From: Gracilimonas sp034520725
GTDB taxonomy: Bacteria > Bacteroidota > Rhodothermia > Balneolales > Balneolaceae
Assembly: GCA_034520725.1 (NCBI GenBank)
Contig: JAXHNH010000001.1
Span: 1 to 64,000 of the forward strand
Direction: 5' to 3'
DNA length: 64,000 nucleotides
Below the pieces are notes generated by a model. The model did no database searches and was not told the origin of the DNA. It worked only from the letters and a program-made list of their open reading frames with translations. The first letter of the stretch is position 1; each line of letters begins with the position of its first letter. Both the position numbers and the translations under genes were made by a program. Below are positions 25,610-35,031 of the stretch, piece after piece.

Positions 25610-25776
25610 GGTAGTACGAATTGTTAATCTATTACTCTAGTTATAAATGATGAATACAATGTAAGAGGAAGAGTAAAATCTTCTTAATTTTTTTGTTTAG
25701 TTTATATATCCTTCATGTAGTATGGGTATATATAGGCTCTCACTTACTCAATCAACGAACAAATAATCTCAACACA

Positions 25777-27369
25777 ATGGGAAAGCAAACTTTGGATCTA
25801 TCCAAGCAAAATATCACAGTAGAAAATATAATCAGGAATCCGAATCCTGCCCGATTTTATGAGGATGCCATTAAATTCGATTCCGGTTCCGCTATTAGCG
25901 ATTCCGGTGCACTTGTAGTAAGGTCAGGAAAAAGAACAGGACGTAGTCCGGCCGACAAAAGAGTGGTAGAGTCATCCGGTATAAAGGATGATATCTGGTG
26001 GGGCAAGATCAATATTCCGTTGGATGAACGGACGTTCAAGATCAACTATCAGAGGGCAACCGATTATCTTAATACACTAAACCGGTTGTATGTTATTGAC
26101 GGATTTGCCGGCTGGGACAAAAAATATCGGCTTAAGGTCAGGATCATTGCTGAGCGACCTTATCACGGATTATTCATGCATAACATGCTTATTCGTCCGA
26201 CAGATGAAGAACTGAAGGATTTTGGGGATCCGGATTTTGTGATCTACAATGCAGGTAAATTCCCGGCGAACAAATTTACAGAGGGAATGACCTCTGATGC
26301 ATCTGTAGACGTGAATTTTGACACCAACGAAATGGTGGTTCTCGGTACAGAATATGCCGGCGAGATGAAGAAAGGAATCTTCACCGTTATGCATTACCTG
26401 ATGCCGAAAAAAGAGGTACTATCCATGCACTGTTCAGCCAATGAAGGCGATACAGAAGATGATGTGGCACTGTTCTTTGGTCTTTCGGGAACCGGTAAAA
26501 CTACCCTTTCTGCAGATAAGAACCGCAAGCTGATCGGTGACGATGAGCATTGCTGGAGCGATGATGGTGTATTTAATATTGAAGGCGGGTGTTATGCTAA
26601 AACCATAGATCTTTCTGAAGAGAAAGAACCAGAGATCTTCAATGCCATCAAATACGGAACTGTATTGGAGAATGTGGGTTACGATTCGGACACACGTAAA
26701 GTAGATTTCAAGGATGTATCGATCACACAGAATACCCGGGCTTCTTATCCTATTGACTACATCGATAACGCTAAGATCCCATGTACTGCAGGTCACCCGA
26801 AGAACATTATCTTCCTGACCTATGATGCATTCGGTGTACTTCCTCCCGTAAGTAAACTGACTCCCGAACAAGCTATGTATCACTTCATTAGTGGATATAC
26901 AGCCAAAGTTGCTGGAACCGAAGTTGGAGTAACCGAACCTGAGGCTACATTTTCTGCCTGTTTCGGAGCCGCCTTCCTGGCATGGCCACCGGCAAAATAT
27001 GCAGAAATGCTGGCAGAGAAAATGCGTAAGCATGATGCCAAAGCATGGTTGGTCAATACAGGACTCACCGGTGGACCTTATGGTAAAGGCTCCCGAATTG
27101 ATCTGAAAAGCACCAGATCTATTATTCAGGCCATCCACGGTGGTAAACTCGCTGAAGTAGAAACTGTTAAGGATGATGTGTTTGGATTTGCTATTCCAAC
27201 ATCTTGCCCTGAGGTTTCAGCTGAGATCCTTCAGCCCAGAAATACATGGGATGATGGCGAAAAATATGACTCACAGGCTAAGAAACTTGGTCAGCTCTTC
27301 GACAAGAACTTCGAAGCGTACAAAGATGATAGTAGCGATGAGATCATCAACGCCGGACCAAAGTTTTGA
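25777..27369 (+). CDS. pckA: Phosphoenolpyruvate carboxykinase (ATP)
   Basis: Gluconeogenic enzyme converting oxaloacetate and ATP to PEP. Start at ATG 25777 (MGKQTLDLSKQNITVENI); an open frame continues upstream from 25693 without homology. Seen: RTGRSPADKR, the kinase loop FFGLSGTGKTTLS, GDDEHCWSDDGVFNIEGGCY and the C-terminal GGPYGKGSRI. The 530-residue length is typical of the ATP-type. A terminator follows. Confidence 0.95.
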   Translation: MGKQTLDLSKQNITVENIIRNPNPARFYEDAIKFDSGSAISDSGALVVRSGKRTGRSPADKRVVESSGIKDDIWWGKINIPLDERTFKINYQRATDYLNTLNRLYVIDGFAGWDKKYRLKVRIIAERPYHGLFMHNMLIRPTDEELKDFGDPDFVIYNAGKFPANKFTEGMTSDASVDVNFDTNEMVVLGTEYAGEMKKGIFTVMHYLMPKKEVLSMHCSANEGDTEDDVALFFGLSGTGKTTLSADKNRKLIGDDEHCWSDDGVFNIEGGCYAKTIDLSEEKEPEIFNAIKYGTVLENVGYDSDTRKVDFKDVSITQNTRASYPIDYIDNAKIPCTAGHPKNIIFLTYDAFGVLPPVSKLTPEQAMYHFISGYTAKVAGTEVGVTEPEATFSACFGAAFLAWPPAKYAEMLAEKMRKHDAKAWLVNTGLTGGPYGKGSRIDLKSTRSIIQAIHGGKLAEVETVKDDVFGFAIPTSCPEVSAEILQPRNTWDDGEKYDSQAKKLGQLFDKNFEAYKDDSSDEIINAGPKF

Positions 27370-27399
27370 TCCGGTAAGGCAATCATATCAAAATAAAAA

Positions 27400-27425
27400 G
27401 GCGGATCGTATATCCGTCTTTTTTT
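27400..27425 (+). terminator. Intrinsic terminator after pckA
   Basis: GGCGGAT (27400-27406) pairs with ATCCGTC (27412-27418, one G-T pair) and runs into seven T. It lies 30 bases after the pckA stop. Confidence 0.8.
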
Positions 27426-27483
27426 ATGCCTTAATTTTTTTCAGCTTCATATCAGATTTAGAATACACTTTAACTAAATCGAT

Positions 27484-27828
27484 TTATGGAATGAGTTTCA
27501 ATTTACGGGCTTTTTTGATAGCAAGGCTTCTTCGGTTGACGTCCAGTTTTGAGAAAATTCCACGTACTCTGTCGTTTACTGTGTTTAATGACATTGAGGT
27601 TTTGTCTGCGATCTCCTGATTTGAATGGCCTTCAGACAGATGATCCAAAACCTCAAGCTCCTCCAATTTAAGATCAAGGTCATTCACCGCCTGAACATTC
27701 CTCCTGAAAAGAATTCCATCTTTATCTCGTTTAGAATGCTTGTTATAGGCATTGAGCTTCCAGATAAAAAAAACCGCGACTGCAATAGCAATCAGTATGA
27801 CTGAAGTGATGAAAAGGTATGGCATCAA
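27484..27828 (-). CDS. Membrane-anchored LuxR-type helix-turn-helix protein
   Basis: A 114-residue protein with one N-terminal membrane helix (about 4-23, LFITSVILIAIAVAVFFIW), a short basic linker, and a LuxR/GerE DNA-binding domain (about 52-112, LSEGHSNQEIADKTSMSLNT then VNDRVRGIFSKLDV). There is no receiver or sensor domain. Some Bacteroidota regulators have a helix-turn-helix after membrane segments, but this minimal form is unusual. The target and signal are unknown. Confidence 0.8.
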   Translation of the reverse strand: MMPYLFITSVILIAIAVAVFFIWKLNAYNKHSKRDKDGILFRRNVQAVNDLDLKLEELEVLDHLSEGHSNQEIADKTSMSLNTVNDRVRGIFSKLDVNRRSLAIKKARKLKLIP

Positions 27829-27948
27829 TTTCTTGAGTTAAATGAAAATGTCGTCATCCCAATATTAAGAAAGTGCACAACTATTTGGCATTAAATTACT
27901 CTTATATAGCTGTGCACCGGTTTGATCGACTTATTCATTTTGAGCCGT

Positions 27949-29049
27949 TCAGAGTAGATTTTCAGGATTCAAACCCTTTAGGTCATCCGCTACAAATTTT
28001 CTGCCTTTGCGTACCAGTTCTCCATCCAAATAGACATCAGGACCAATACAAACCAGATCCCAGTGGATGTTACTTGAGTTGCCGTTTGGAGCAACCTCAT
28101 AATCCTTGCCAAGGGTTAGGTGATTGGAACCGTAGATTTTTTCATCAAACAAAATGTCATACATCGGACTTTCGATAACGGGATTCAGGCCAAAGCTAAA
28201 TTCGCCGAATCTGCGTGCTCCTTCATCAGTATCCAGGATATCTTTAAGGGCCTCGTTGTTGGATGAATCATAATCCACCACAACCCCGTCTTTAACCTCA
28301 AGTTTTACAAACTCAAAAGGCTTACCCTGATACACCGATGGAGCATAGCTGATCACCCCGTTCACGGAATCTAAAACTGGAGAGGTGAACAGTTCACCAT
28401 CAGGGATGTTCCTCTTACCAAAACAAGGGACCCAGTTCTGGCCTTTCACTGAAAACTTTATATCAGTACCTTCGCCTTTGAGGTGAATTATATCGGTTGC
28501 ACGGAGGCGTTTTTCCAGGGGTTTCATGGCTTCTTCGAGGGCGGCATAATCCACCAGACAAGCGTTATAGTAAAATTCTGTGAATTTTTGGGTTGGCATC
28601 TTAGCATTCATGGCAAAAGCCGGTGATGGATACCTCATAATGCACCAGTTGGTATTATTAACCCGTTCGTCAAAGTGAACCGGTTTCAGGAAATTTTCTG
28701 AATAGGCCTTATTGGCTTCCTTACTTGCCAGGGAATTTTCGTAAATATTCTGGGAGGCACGAATGCCAATGAACGCATCCATCTGCTTCATAAGTGGCAG
28801 TTGATCCACACTCGCCTGATTTTTCCAGAACTCTTCATTACCATTCTCGATCAGAATACGCTGTGTATCGGCATCTTCGATCTTAATGAAAGGATTGGCA
28901 TCTTTAGCTCTGATTTGTTCAACCAATGCCCGGAGCAGGTCAATACCATTCAGGCCGATCAGCTGAACCATTACATTTTGCCCCTTTTGAACTTCTGTAC
29001 TGTGTTCAAGGATGAGCTGAGCCAGTTGTTGATCTTGTTCTGAAATCAT
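27949..29049 (-). CDS. Aminopeptidase, M29 family
   Basis: A 366-residue metal-dependent aminopeptidase of the thermophilic-aminopeptidase group (AmpS/PepS/aminopeptidase T). Seen: N-terminal QLAQLILEHSTEVQKGQNVM, a metal-site Glu in HLKGEGTDIKFSVKGQ, and the C-terminal SNIHWDLVCIGPDVYLDGE with its His and Asp. The length is a little below the usual 400 or more. It acts in the cytoplasm on peptides. Confidence 0.85.
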   Translation of the reverse strand: MISEQDQQLAQLILEHSTEVQKGQNVMVQLIGLNGIDLLRALVEQIRAKDANPFIKIEDADTQRILIENGNEEFWKNQASVDQLPLMKQMDAFIGIRASQNIYENSLASKEANKAYSENFLKPVHFDERVNNTNWCIMRYPSPAFAMNAKMPTQKFTEFYYNACLVDYAALEEAMKPLEKRLRATDIIHLKGEGTDIKFSVKGQNWVPCFGKRNIPDGELFTSPVLDSVNGVISYAPSVYQGKPFEFVKLEVKDGVVVDYDSSNNEALKDILDTDEGARRFGEFSFGLNPVIESPMYDILFDEKIYGSNHLTLGKDYEVAPNGNSSNIHWDLVCIGPDVYLDGELVRKGRKFVADDLKGLNPENLL

Positions 29050-29102
29050 TCGTTAGTTTATTTAAAGTTAAAATTTTGAGCTTTGTTTAAATATAAGGTA
29101 CA

Positions 29103-29242
29103 GAAGTGATGAGTGATAAAGTGATATTAAGTTTGAAAAACCATCAAGGTTACAGACAGATTTGCAAGATTGTTATGATACATAAAACAGAAAACATGAA
29201 GGGGCCACTTCATCACTTTATCACTTTATCACCCATCACTTC
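29103..29242. repeat. Long near-perfect inverted repeat at the end of the ABC ATPase gene
   Basis: The 24 bases at 29103-29126 and the reverse complement of 29219-29242 agree at 23 positions (core AGTGATAAAGTGATA). The arms are 92 bases apart. The right arm encodes the last residues of the ABC protein; the left arm is intergenic. It may work as a 3' hairpin or be a fold-back insertion. Confidence 0.6.
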
Positions 29243-29854
29243 ATCAACTGTCAAAATATCATCACAAAGAGAAATTTCATCGGGATCGTTGGAGGCGAGA
29301 ATGATCAGGGCACCTTTTTTGACCTCGCTTTCGATTATTGAGGAGACCAATAAATGACCGTCTTTATCGAGATTGGAACCCGGTTCATCCAGCATCAGTA
29401 TCTCCGGTTCATTGACAAGTGCAGCCGCAAGTTTTGCACGCTGCTGCTGCCCGGTAGAGAGACTGCCGAATAGTTGATCTTTCAGATGTATTATTTGACA
29501 GCGTTTCAACAAGCTATTCAGATCTTCCTCACGGGAAATTTTACCACGGGCTTCTTTCAGGAATTGCAGATTTTCAGCCACCGTAAGTTCCGCATATAGA
29601 TTTATGTAAGGAGCTGCATAACCCAGTCGGGATTTTACTTCTTTTTGGGACAGCGACTGTTTGGAGTTCATCCACTCTATGTTACCTGAATTCGGACGAA
29701 GCAAAAAGGCCAAACATTTTAACAAGGTGGATTTACCGCTGCCGTTATCTCCGGCGATCCCAAACACACCGTTTCTATGCTCAAAACTGAGTCCCTGAAA
29801 GATGACTTTGTTGTTAAATTTTTTTGAAAGGTCCGTAGCTTTAACAGATATCAT
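29213..29854 (-). CDS. ABC transporter ATPase, CcmA-like
   Basis: A 213-residue single ATPase domain: Walker A GDNGSGKST, signature LSTGQQQRAKLA, Walker B ILMLDEPGSNLD. Size and pattern fit haem-exporter/cytochrome c maturation CcmA-type or small ABC-2 exporters. No membrane partner is adjacent, so the substrate is open. The C-terminal residues DEVMGDKVIK are written by one arm of an inverted repeat and may be a recent extension. Confidence 0.75.
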   Translation of the reverse strand: MISVKATDLSKKFNNKVIFQGLSFEHRNGVFGIAGDNGSGKSTLLKCLAFLLRPNSGNIEWMNSKQSLSQKEVKSRLGYAAPYINLYAELTVAENLQFLKEARGKISREEDLNSLLKRCQIIHLKDQLFGSLSTGQQQRAKLAAALVNEPEILMLDEPGSNLDKDGHLLVSSIIESEVKKGALIILASNDPDEISLCDDILTVDEVMGDKVIK

Positions 29855-29995
29855 GCATCAAAGGTAGTAAGATTATCATTAAGAAGAATATTAAGCCATT
29901 TTTTAAAGTTTTATAACAAAGCCATATTTACTAAATCCTTAATTGTATTGCGACTCGGTAGGCTTTATTTTCAACTTTAAGTTATATTTTAGGAT

Positions 29996-31681
29996 ATGCA
30001 CGAATCGGTAGAACATATTATTGATAAGCTAATGGGGGCGGTAAAAGCCGATAAACCCTATTACGTGCTTAAGGACCTGCTTGCAGCGGGTTTCCCGTCT
30101 TTTATTGTTGAAAGAATTCGTATCGAGATCAATGAAAAGATCAAAAATGATTACGAACTGAAAGATTCGGAATGGGTTAGTACCGATGAGGTTCTGGTTG
30201 AAGATGCATGGGGTGACTTTCACCATGCACTTTTTGCCAACTCAAGAATTCCCAAAGAAAAATTATATAAGATCACCGGAGAAGTGATCACAGACATTGT
30301 AAAGGTATATCTGGAGCCTCGCCACCACATGGCAGATTATATTTACAAGGGTGATGATGAGCTTTCATTCAAAGAATTGGTGGATAGAACCGAGAAGCTG
30401 ACGATCTATAAACACTTTGGTCGGGCTATTCCGCTATATATGCGAAAACGTGGACTTCAGACTCTTGAGAAAAAACGATGTAAGCTTTTGATTCATAATC
30501 TGGATGCCAATCTCGTTGCTTCCTATACTGCCAAGGAATGGGCTCAGGTGTTAGAGCTTCTGTTTACTTTGTTTGGTGGAAGGATCGATGCAAAACTCAT
30601 TCAGCTTTTCTTTGAAGACAAAGGATTATACCTGACCGCAAAGGCATTTAATGAACTGGATGAAGAGATCACCAAAGAACGGTTTGTTGAGATACTATCT
30701 TATCCGGATCTGTTGGATGTTAAACTGCAGGAGAAATTCAGGGAGCAATTCCGTGAAGAATTGATCGCGCAGAAAAATCGCTTTGATGATCCTGATGAGG
30801 AAGAGATGGAACAGATCGATGAAAAAGAACAGCGATTACTGGATAGCTTTTTTGGAGATTACAACAGTGATGACAGACAGCTAACGGATCAGGAATCATT
30901 CAACGAACTTTTCAAAACAGAGCAAACGGATAAATCGATCTTTGAGGAATTTGAAGAAACTCCTGATGCAGAAAAGATTTCAAAATCTATTAAAGACGGT
31001 AAGTCTTCCGATGAGATCCTAAAATTCCGCAAAAACCTGGTAACCGTATTGGATCAGGCTGCCCATTCATTTAAAAACCTTTCCAGAGAGGACGTAGACG
31101 AAGAAGATGAAAATGAAGATGAACTGATCCAGGATGTAGATGATGAAGCAGTGGAGGATCAGAATACTAAGTCTAAAGCCAGTGATGACGATGATGAACA
31201 GGAAGATAAACTTGAACTCCTGATCGGTCAAAGCGGTGCTGATGATGACGAAAATCTTATTGACGAGGATGATGAAGCCGAAGCCGATGAGGATCCAATG
31301 TGGAGGCAATTTCTCCGTCCCGACCAAATGGATGTTCTCATGGGAGGAGGAAAGTCCAAATCAGAAGAGAAATTACTGATCGATGAGGATACTCTTTTTG
31401 AAGAAGATCCTGAAGAAGAAAATGATGACAAAATTCCGGAACTCTCAGAGTTCCTTGTAGGACAGGAAAAATTATTTATCAACAAAGTGTTTGGGGGTAA
31501 AAAGAAAAAGTATACCTCAGCCCTGAAATCAATTGAACAATTTGATAAATGGGACGAAGCGGCAGACTATCTTGAGGAAGAGGTATTTGGCAAAAATGAC
31601 GTGGATATGCTTTCTGACCCTGCCGTTGATTTTACAGACAAACTTCAATCTTATTTTGACGAATATAAAACCAATAATTAA
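29996..31681 (+). CDS. Highly acidic protein of unknown function
   Basis: I do not recognise this 561-residue protein. Residues 1-270 are mixed and look globular. About 270-460 is very acidic and low in complexity, with runs of Asp and Glu (VDEEDENEDELIQDVDDEA), probably disordered. The last 90 residues look folded again (EKLFINKVFGGKKKKYTSAL). No signal peptide or membrane helix is seen. It ends 6 bases before the acyl-CoA carboxylase gene and is probably co-transcribed with it. Confidence 0.75.
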   Translation: MHESVEHIIDKLMGAVKADKPYYVLKDLLAAGFPSFIVERIRIEINEKIKNDYELKDSEWVSTDEVLVEDAWGDFHHALFANSRIPKEKLYKITGEVITDIVKVYLEPRHHMADYIYKGDDELSFKELVDRTEKLTIYKHFGRAIPLYMRKRGLQTLEKKRCKLLIHNLDANLVASYTAKEWAQVLELLFTLFGGRIDAKLIQLFFEDKGLYLTAKAFNELDEEITKERFVEILSYPDLLDVKLQEKFREQFREELIAQKNRFDDPDEEEMEQIDEKEQRLLDSFFGDYNSDDRQLTDQESFNELFKTEQTDKSIFEEFEETPDAEKISKSIKDGKSSDEILKFRKNLVTVLDQAAHSFKNLSREDVDEEDENEDELIQDVDDEAVEDQNTKSKASDDDDEQEDKLELLIGQSGADDDENLIDEDDEAEADEDPMWRQFLRPDQMDVLMGGGKSKSEEKLLIDEDTLFEEDPEEENDDKIPELSEFLVGQEKLFINKVFGGKKKKYTSALKSIEQFDKWDEAADYLEEEVFGKNDVDMLSDPAVDFTDKLQSYFDEYKTNN

Positions 31682-31687
31682 ATATTT

Positions 31688-33238
31688 ATGGCATCCAACC
31701 CAAAAGTAGAACGACTCCAGAAATTAAGAGAAGAAGCAATAAAGGGTGGAGGTGAAGCCCGGATAAAAAAACAGCATGATAAGGGGAAACTGACAGCCCG
31801 AGAGCGCATCGATCTGTTGGTTGATAAAGGCTCATTCGAAGAGATCGACAAATTTGTAACTCACCGGAGTACAGCCTTTGGGCTCGATAAGCAACAGTTT
31901 TTAGGGGATGGGGTTGTGACCGGTATGGGAAAGATCCATGGCAAGCCGGTGTATGTATTCAGTCAGGATTTTACGGTATTTGGTGGATCTCTGTCAGAAA
32001 CTCACGCCGAAAAGATATGTAAGATCATGGACCTCGCTTTGAAGAACGGGGTTCCGATCATTGGATTGAATGACTCGGGCGGAGCTCGAATTCAGGAAGG
32101 GGTTTCATCATTAGGCGGTTACGCTGAAGTATTCTGGAGAAACAGTATGGCTTCGGGTGTGATCCCTCAGATCTCTGCTGTGATGGGACCTTGTGCAGGT
32201 GGGGCCGTATACAGCCCGGCACTGACCGACTTTATTTTTATGGTAGAAAATACCAGTTATATGTTTGTTACCGGCCCGAATGTGGTAAAAACGGTGACTC
32301 ACGAGGAAGTGACCTCAGAGGAATTGGGTGGTGCTTCAACGCACAGCACCAAATCAGGCGTGTCTCATTTTTCAAGCGCTAATGATGCCGTGTGTATCAA
32401 CGACATTCGTGAGCTCATGAAGTATGTGCCTCAGAACTGTGAGGAAAAAGTATCGAAGATCGATTCAAAAGATCCTGATTCTGCCAAGGCAAAAGCTTTG
32501 GATGAGTTGGTGCCGCTAAATCCCAATAAACCGTACGATATTCACGATGTGATAAACGGCATCATGGATAAGGATTCTTTTTACGAAGTTCACAAAGATT
32601 ATGCAGACAACATTGTGGTTGGTTTTGCCCGCCTGGATGGACGAAGCGTTGGGGTTGTTGCAAATCAGCCGCTTTCACTAGCCGGAGTTTTGGATATAGA
32701 TGCTTCTCTGAAAGGAGCCCGTTTTGTTCGTTTCTGTGATGCGTTTAATATTCCATTGGTTGTATTTGAAGATGTACCTGGATTTTTACCCGGCACCGAT
32801 CAGGAGTGGAATGGGATCATCAAGCACGGCGCGAAGCTTCTGTATGCATTCTGCGAGGCTACCGTACCGAAGATGACTGTTATAACCCGTAAAGCCTACG
32901 GGGGAGCTTACGACGTTATGAACTCCAAGCATATTCGTGCCGATTATAACGTAGCCTGGCCAACCTCTGAGATCGCTGTAATGGGTACAAAAGGAGCGGT
33001 TGAAATTATTTTCCGTCGGGAAATAGCCAAAGCTGATGATAAGGAAGCGAAGCAGAAAGAACTGGAAGATGAGTACAGTGAAAACTTTGCCCATCCTTAC
33101 CTGGCAGCAGGACGTGGTTTCATTGATGATGTGATCATGCCATCTGAAACCCGTGATAAGCTGATCAAACAGCTGGAAGTTTGTGAGAATAAAGTGGATA
33201 ATGTACCCAAGAAAAAGCACGATAACCTGCCTCTGTAA
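31688..33238 (+). CDS. pccB: Acyl-CoA carboxylase, carboxyltransferase (beta) subunit
   Basis: Moves a carboxyl group from biotin to propionyl-CoA or a similar acyl-CoA. The 516-residue protein has the N-lobe block GKLTARERIDLLVDKGSFEE, the oxyanion loops SGGARIQEGVSSLGGYAEVF and AYGGAYDVMNSKH, and the C-lobe VFEDVPGFLPGTDQE. It is typical of PccB. The biotin-bearing alpha subunit is not in the window. Confidence 0.9.
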   Translation: MASNPKVERLQKLREEAIKGGGEARIKKQHDKGKLTARERIDLLVDKGSFEEIDKFVTHRSTAFGLDKQQFLGDGVVTGMGKIHGKPVYVFSQDFTVFGGSLSETHAEKICKIMDLALKNGVPIIGLNDSGGARIQEGVSSLGGYAEVFWRNSMASGVIPQISAVMGPCAGGAVYSPALTDFIFMVENTSYMFVTGPNVVKTVTHEEVTSEELGGASTHSTKSGVSHFSSANDAVCINDIRELMKYVPQNCEEKVSKIDSKDPDSAKAKALDELVPLNPNKPYDIHDVINGIMDKDSFYEVHKDYADNIVVGFARLDGRSVGVVANQPLSLAGVLDIDASLKGARFVRFCDAFNIPLVVFEDVPGFLPGTDQEWNGIIKHGAKLLYAFCEATVPKMTVITRKAYGGAYDVMNSKHIRADYNVAWPTSEIAVMGTKGAVEIIFRREIAKADDKEAKQKELEDEYSENFAHPYLAAGRGFIDDVIMPSETRDKLIKQLEVCENKVDNVPKKKHDNLPL

Positions 33239-33267
33239 TTAAGAAAAGCACATATCAAAAATCGTAC

Positions 33268-33304
33268 ACGAAGGGGTGATTCATGAATTATCCCTTCGTA
33301 TTTT
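33268..33304 (+). terminator. Intrinsic terminator after the carboxylase gene
   Basis: ACGAAGGG (33268-33275) and CCCTTCGT (33292-33299) form a stem that is extended inside by ATTCATGAAT, followed by ATTTTA. It lies between two convergent genes and could serve both. Confidence 0.75.
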
Positions 33305-33331
33305 AAAAGAATAATTCAGCTTATCAAGCCT

Positions 33332-34165
33332 TTAAAATTCCCTGATCAACCCTTTAACGAGTTTGGCAAAGACATCTTTTTTCTGATCAGCGGCTTCTTT
33401 CACTTCAGCATGATCGAGCTTTTGATCAACAACTCCGGCAGCCGCATTTGTGATGAGTGATACGGCCGCAGCTTTTACACCAAGTCTTGCGGCTTCTGCA
33501 AGCTCAGGGGCTGTACTCATTCCAACCGCATCACCGCCCATATATCTGAACGCCCTGATCTCTGCTTTGGATTCATAGCTTGGTCCCTTGGCGAACAGAT
33601 AAGTTCCCATTTGGGTATCAATACCTAAACTAGATGCAATCTCTTTGATCCTGGCTGCACTTTGCTCCATATCATAACTCCAGTTTTCATCTGCCGGCTC
33701 AGAGATCATAAAGAATTGCTTAATGATACTATCGATGATCATCAGGTCTCCAACCTTGTAGCGTAAATTGATTCCTCCGGCTGCATTGGAGATAATAAGT
33801 TTGTCTACTTTAAAAGCTTTTGAAAGCTGAACAGGGAGCACGGTTTTTGAAAACGAATGTCCCTCGTAGTGATGGAATCGACCTGAAAAGGCAAGAACGG
33901 AACGCCCTTTAACCGACCCAAAGATCAATGAACCAGAATGCCCGATAACAGTGGAATCCGGAAAGGAAGGAATATCACCATATGGAATGGTGATTGGATC
34001 TTCGATATGATCACCAAAGCTTCCGAGTCCTGAACCCAGAATGACGGCAGCATCTATCTGGTCAGGCAAACCCTCATTCGTTAAAAAATCCTTAATCTCA
34101 GTGATATGTTCAGGCAGGGACATGCGGCTCGATGTTTTCGGTTGAGTATCCTGTTTTGTCGTCAT
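33332..34165 (-). CDS. Purine nucleoside phosphorylase
   Basis: Phosphorolysis of purine nucleosides to base and ribose-1-phosphate. Seen: phosphate site VILGSGLGSFGD, IGHSGSLIFG, GRFHHYEGHS, the central NAAGGINL and the base site Asn in SLITNAAAGV; these fit the trimeric PNP class. The coding frame starts at 34165 and overlaps the upstream hydrolase by 56 bases; a second ATG at 34123 (MSLPEHITEIKDFL) matches the usual start of the family and leaves a 14-base overlap. I consider the shorter start at least as likely. Confidence 0.9.
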   Translation of the reverse strand: MTTKQDTQPKTSSRMSLPEHITEIKDFLTNEGLPDQIDAAVILGSGLGSFGDHIEDPITIPYGDIPSFPDSTVIGHSGSLIFGSVKGRSVLAFSGRFHHYEGHSFSKTVLPVQLSKAFKVDKLIISNAAGGINLRYKVGDLMIIDSIIKQFFMISEPADENWSYDMEQSAARIKEIASSLGIDTQMGTYLFAKGPSYESKAEIRAFRYMGGDAVGMSTAPELAEAARLGVKAAAVSLITNAAAGVVDQKLDHAEVKEAADQKKDVFAKLVKGLIREF

Positions 34166-34910
34166 ATGATGTTAGTTTGAACATGGGATGTTTGTCTTCA
34201 TGATAGGACATTATCACAAAACCTTCATCCAACGCCAGTTTGGTCAATTCTTCACGGCGCTGCTGACTGACTTTGGGCTCAAAGTCATATTTGGCAGCAT
34301 ACTTACGATTTACAGCCCCTTTGGTTCCGATCACATCGCCCGCTTGCAGATACTTTTGTTTACCATCGTCAAAAAGCAGAACCTGATGGAATTCTGTGTG
34401 TCCACCGATCATTCGTACTGTGATATCAGGATAGGGCTGATCCTCTTCCTTCAGTAAATGCAGGTCGGCCTTGGCATCCAGAAAGGAAATGAATTCTGTT
34501 TTCTCCTCGTCGTAGTACTCTTCTTTGTCAGTTACTTTCTTCCAGCCCTTTTCTGAAACCCAGATCTTTGCTTTCGGAAAGGTCAGTTCCCAGTAACCAT
34601 CCTCGCGGTGAGCCAGGCCACCGATATGGTCATAATGCAGGTGGCTCAGGAATATATCTGTAATGTCAAATTCAGTGAGGCTGTGCTTCTCAAGGTTTTC
34701 TCTGATCGTATCGGGGCCGGTATCTTCTCCAAATTCACCAATGCCGCAATCAAACATATAATTTCGATCCGGAGTGCGAATCAGAAAGGGATTCAGGGAC
34801 AGTTTGAGGGCTCCCTTTGCCGGAGGATCATCCCGATCGATCCGAACAAATTTCTTATCAATTCCAACAGAAAAGGTGCCTTCGTAAAGCACTGTAGCGT
34901 ATGTATCCAT
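34110..34910 (-). CDS. Metallo-beta-lactamase-fold hydrolase
   Basis: A 266-residue protein with the metal motif HLHYDHIGGL (HxHxDH), a later His in MIGGHTEFHQ, Asp in LQAGDVIG and His in IMSYHEDKHP. This is the AttM/lactonase-like or general MBL-hydrolase pattern. The substrate is unknown. Its end overlaps the start of the purine nucleoside phosphorylase gene, so the two are co-transcribed. Confidence 0.85.
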   Translation of the reverse strand: MDTYATVLYEGTFSVGIDKKFVRIDRDDPPAKGALKLSLNPFLIRTPDRNYMFDCGIGEFGEDTGPDTIRENLEKHSLTEFDITDIFLSHLHYDHIGGLAHREDGYWELTFPKAKIWVSEKGWKKVTDKEEYYDEEKTEFISFLDAKADLHLLKEEDQPYPDITVRMIGGHTEFHQVLLFDDGKQKYLQAGDVIGTKGAVNRKYAAKYDFEPKVSQQRREELTKLALDEGFVIMSYHEDKHPMFKLTSYDDKTGYSTENIEPHVPA

Positions 34911-34956
34911 GTCTTATTAAGTATATGCATTTAAAATGAGTCAATATCTTAGCTGT

Positions 34957-35027
34957 CAGTCTTCAGCAGTCAGCTCTCAGTTTTATTCATTTAAACCTGT
35001 GAGCTGAAGTCTGATAGCTGAAGACTG
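34957..35027. terminator. Imperfect long hairpin after phoH
   Basis: CAGTCTTCAGC (34957-34967) pairs perfectly with GCTGAAGACTG (35017-35027), with further partial pairing inside (AGCTCTCAG with CTGTGAGCT). It lies 5 bases beyond the phoH stop on the minus strand. Repeated CAGTC/GCTGA words suggest an expanded repeat. It may act as a terminator for phoH. Confidence 0.5.
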
Positions 35028-35031
35028 TTAG

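Noticed and set aside
27873..27917. GTGCACA/TGTGCAC inverted repeat between the LuxR-type gene and the aminopeptidase
   Set aside because: Short arms with a long loop and no T-run; could occur by chance.
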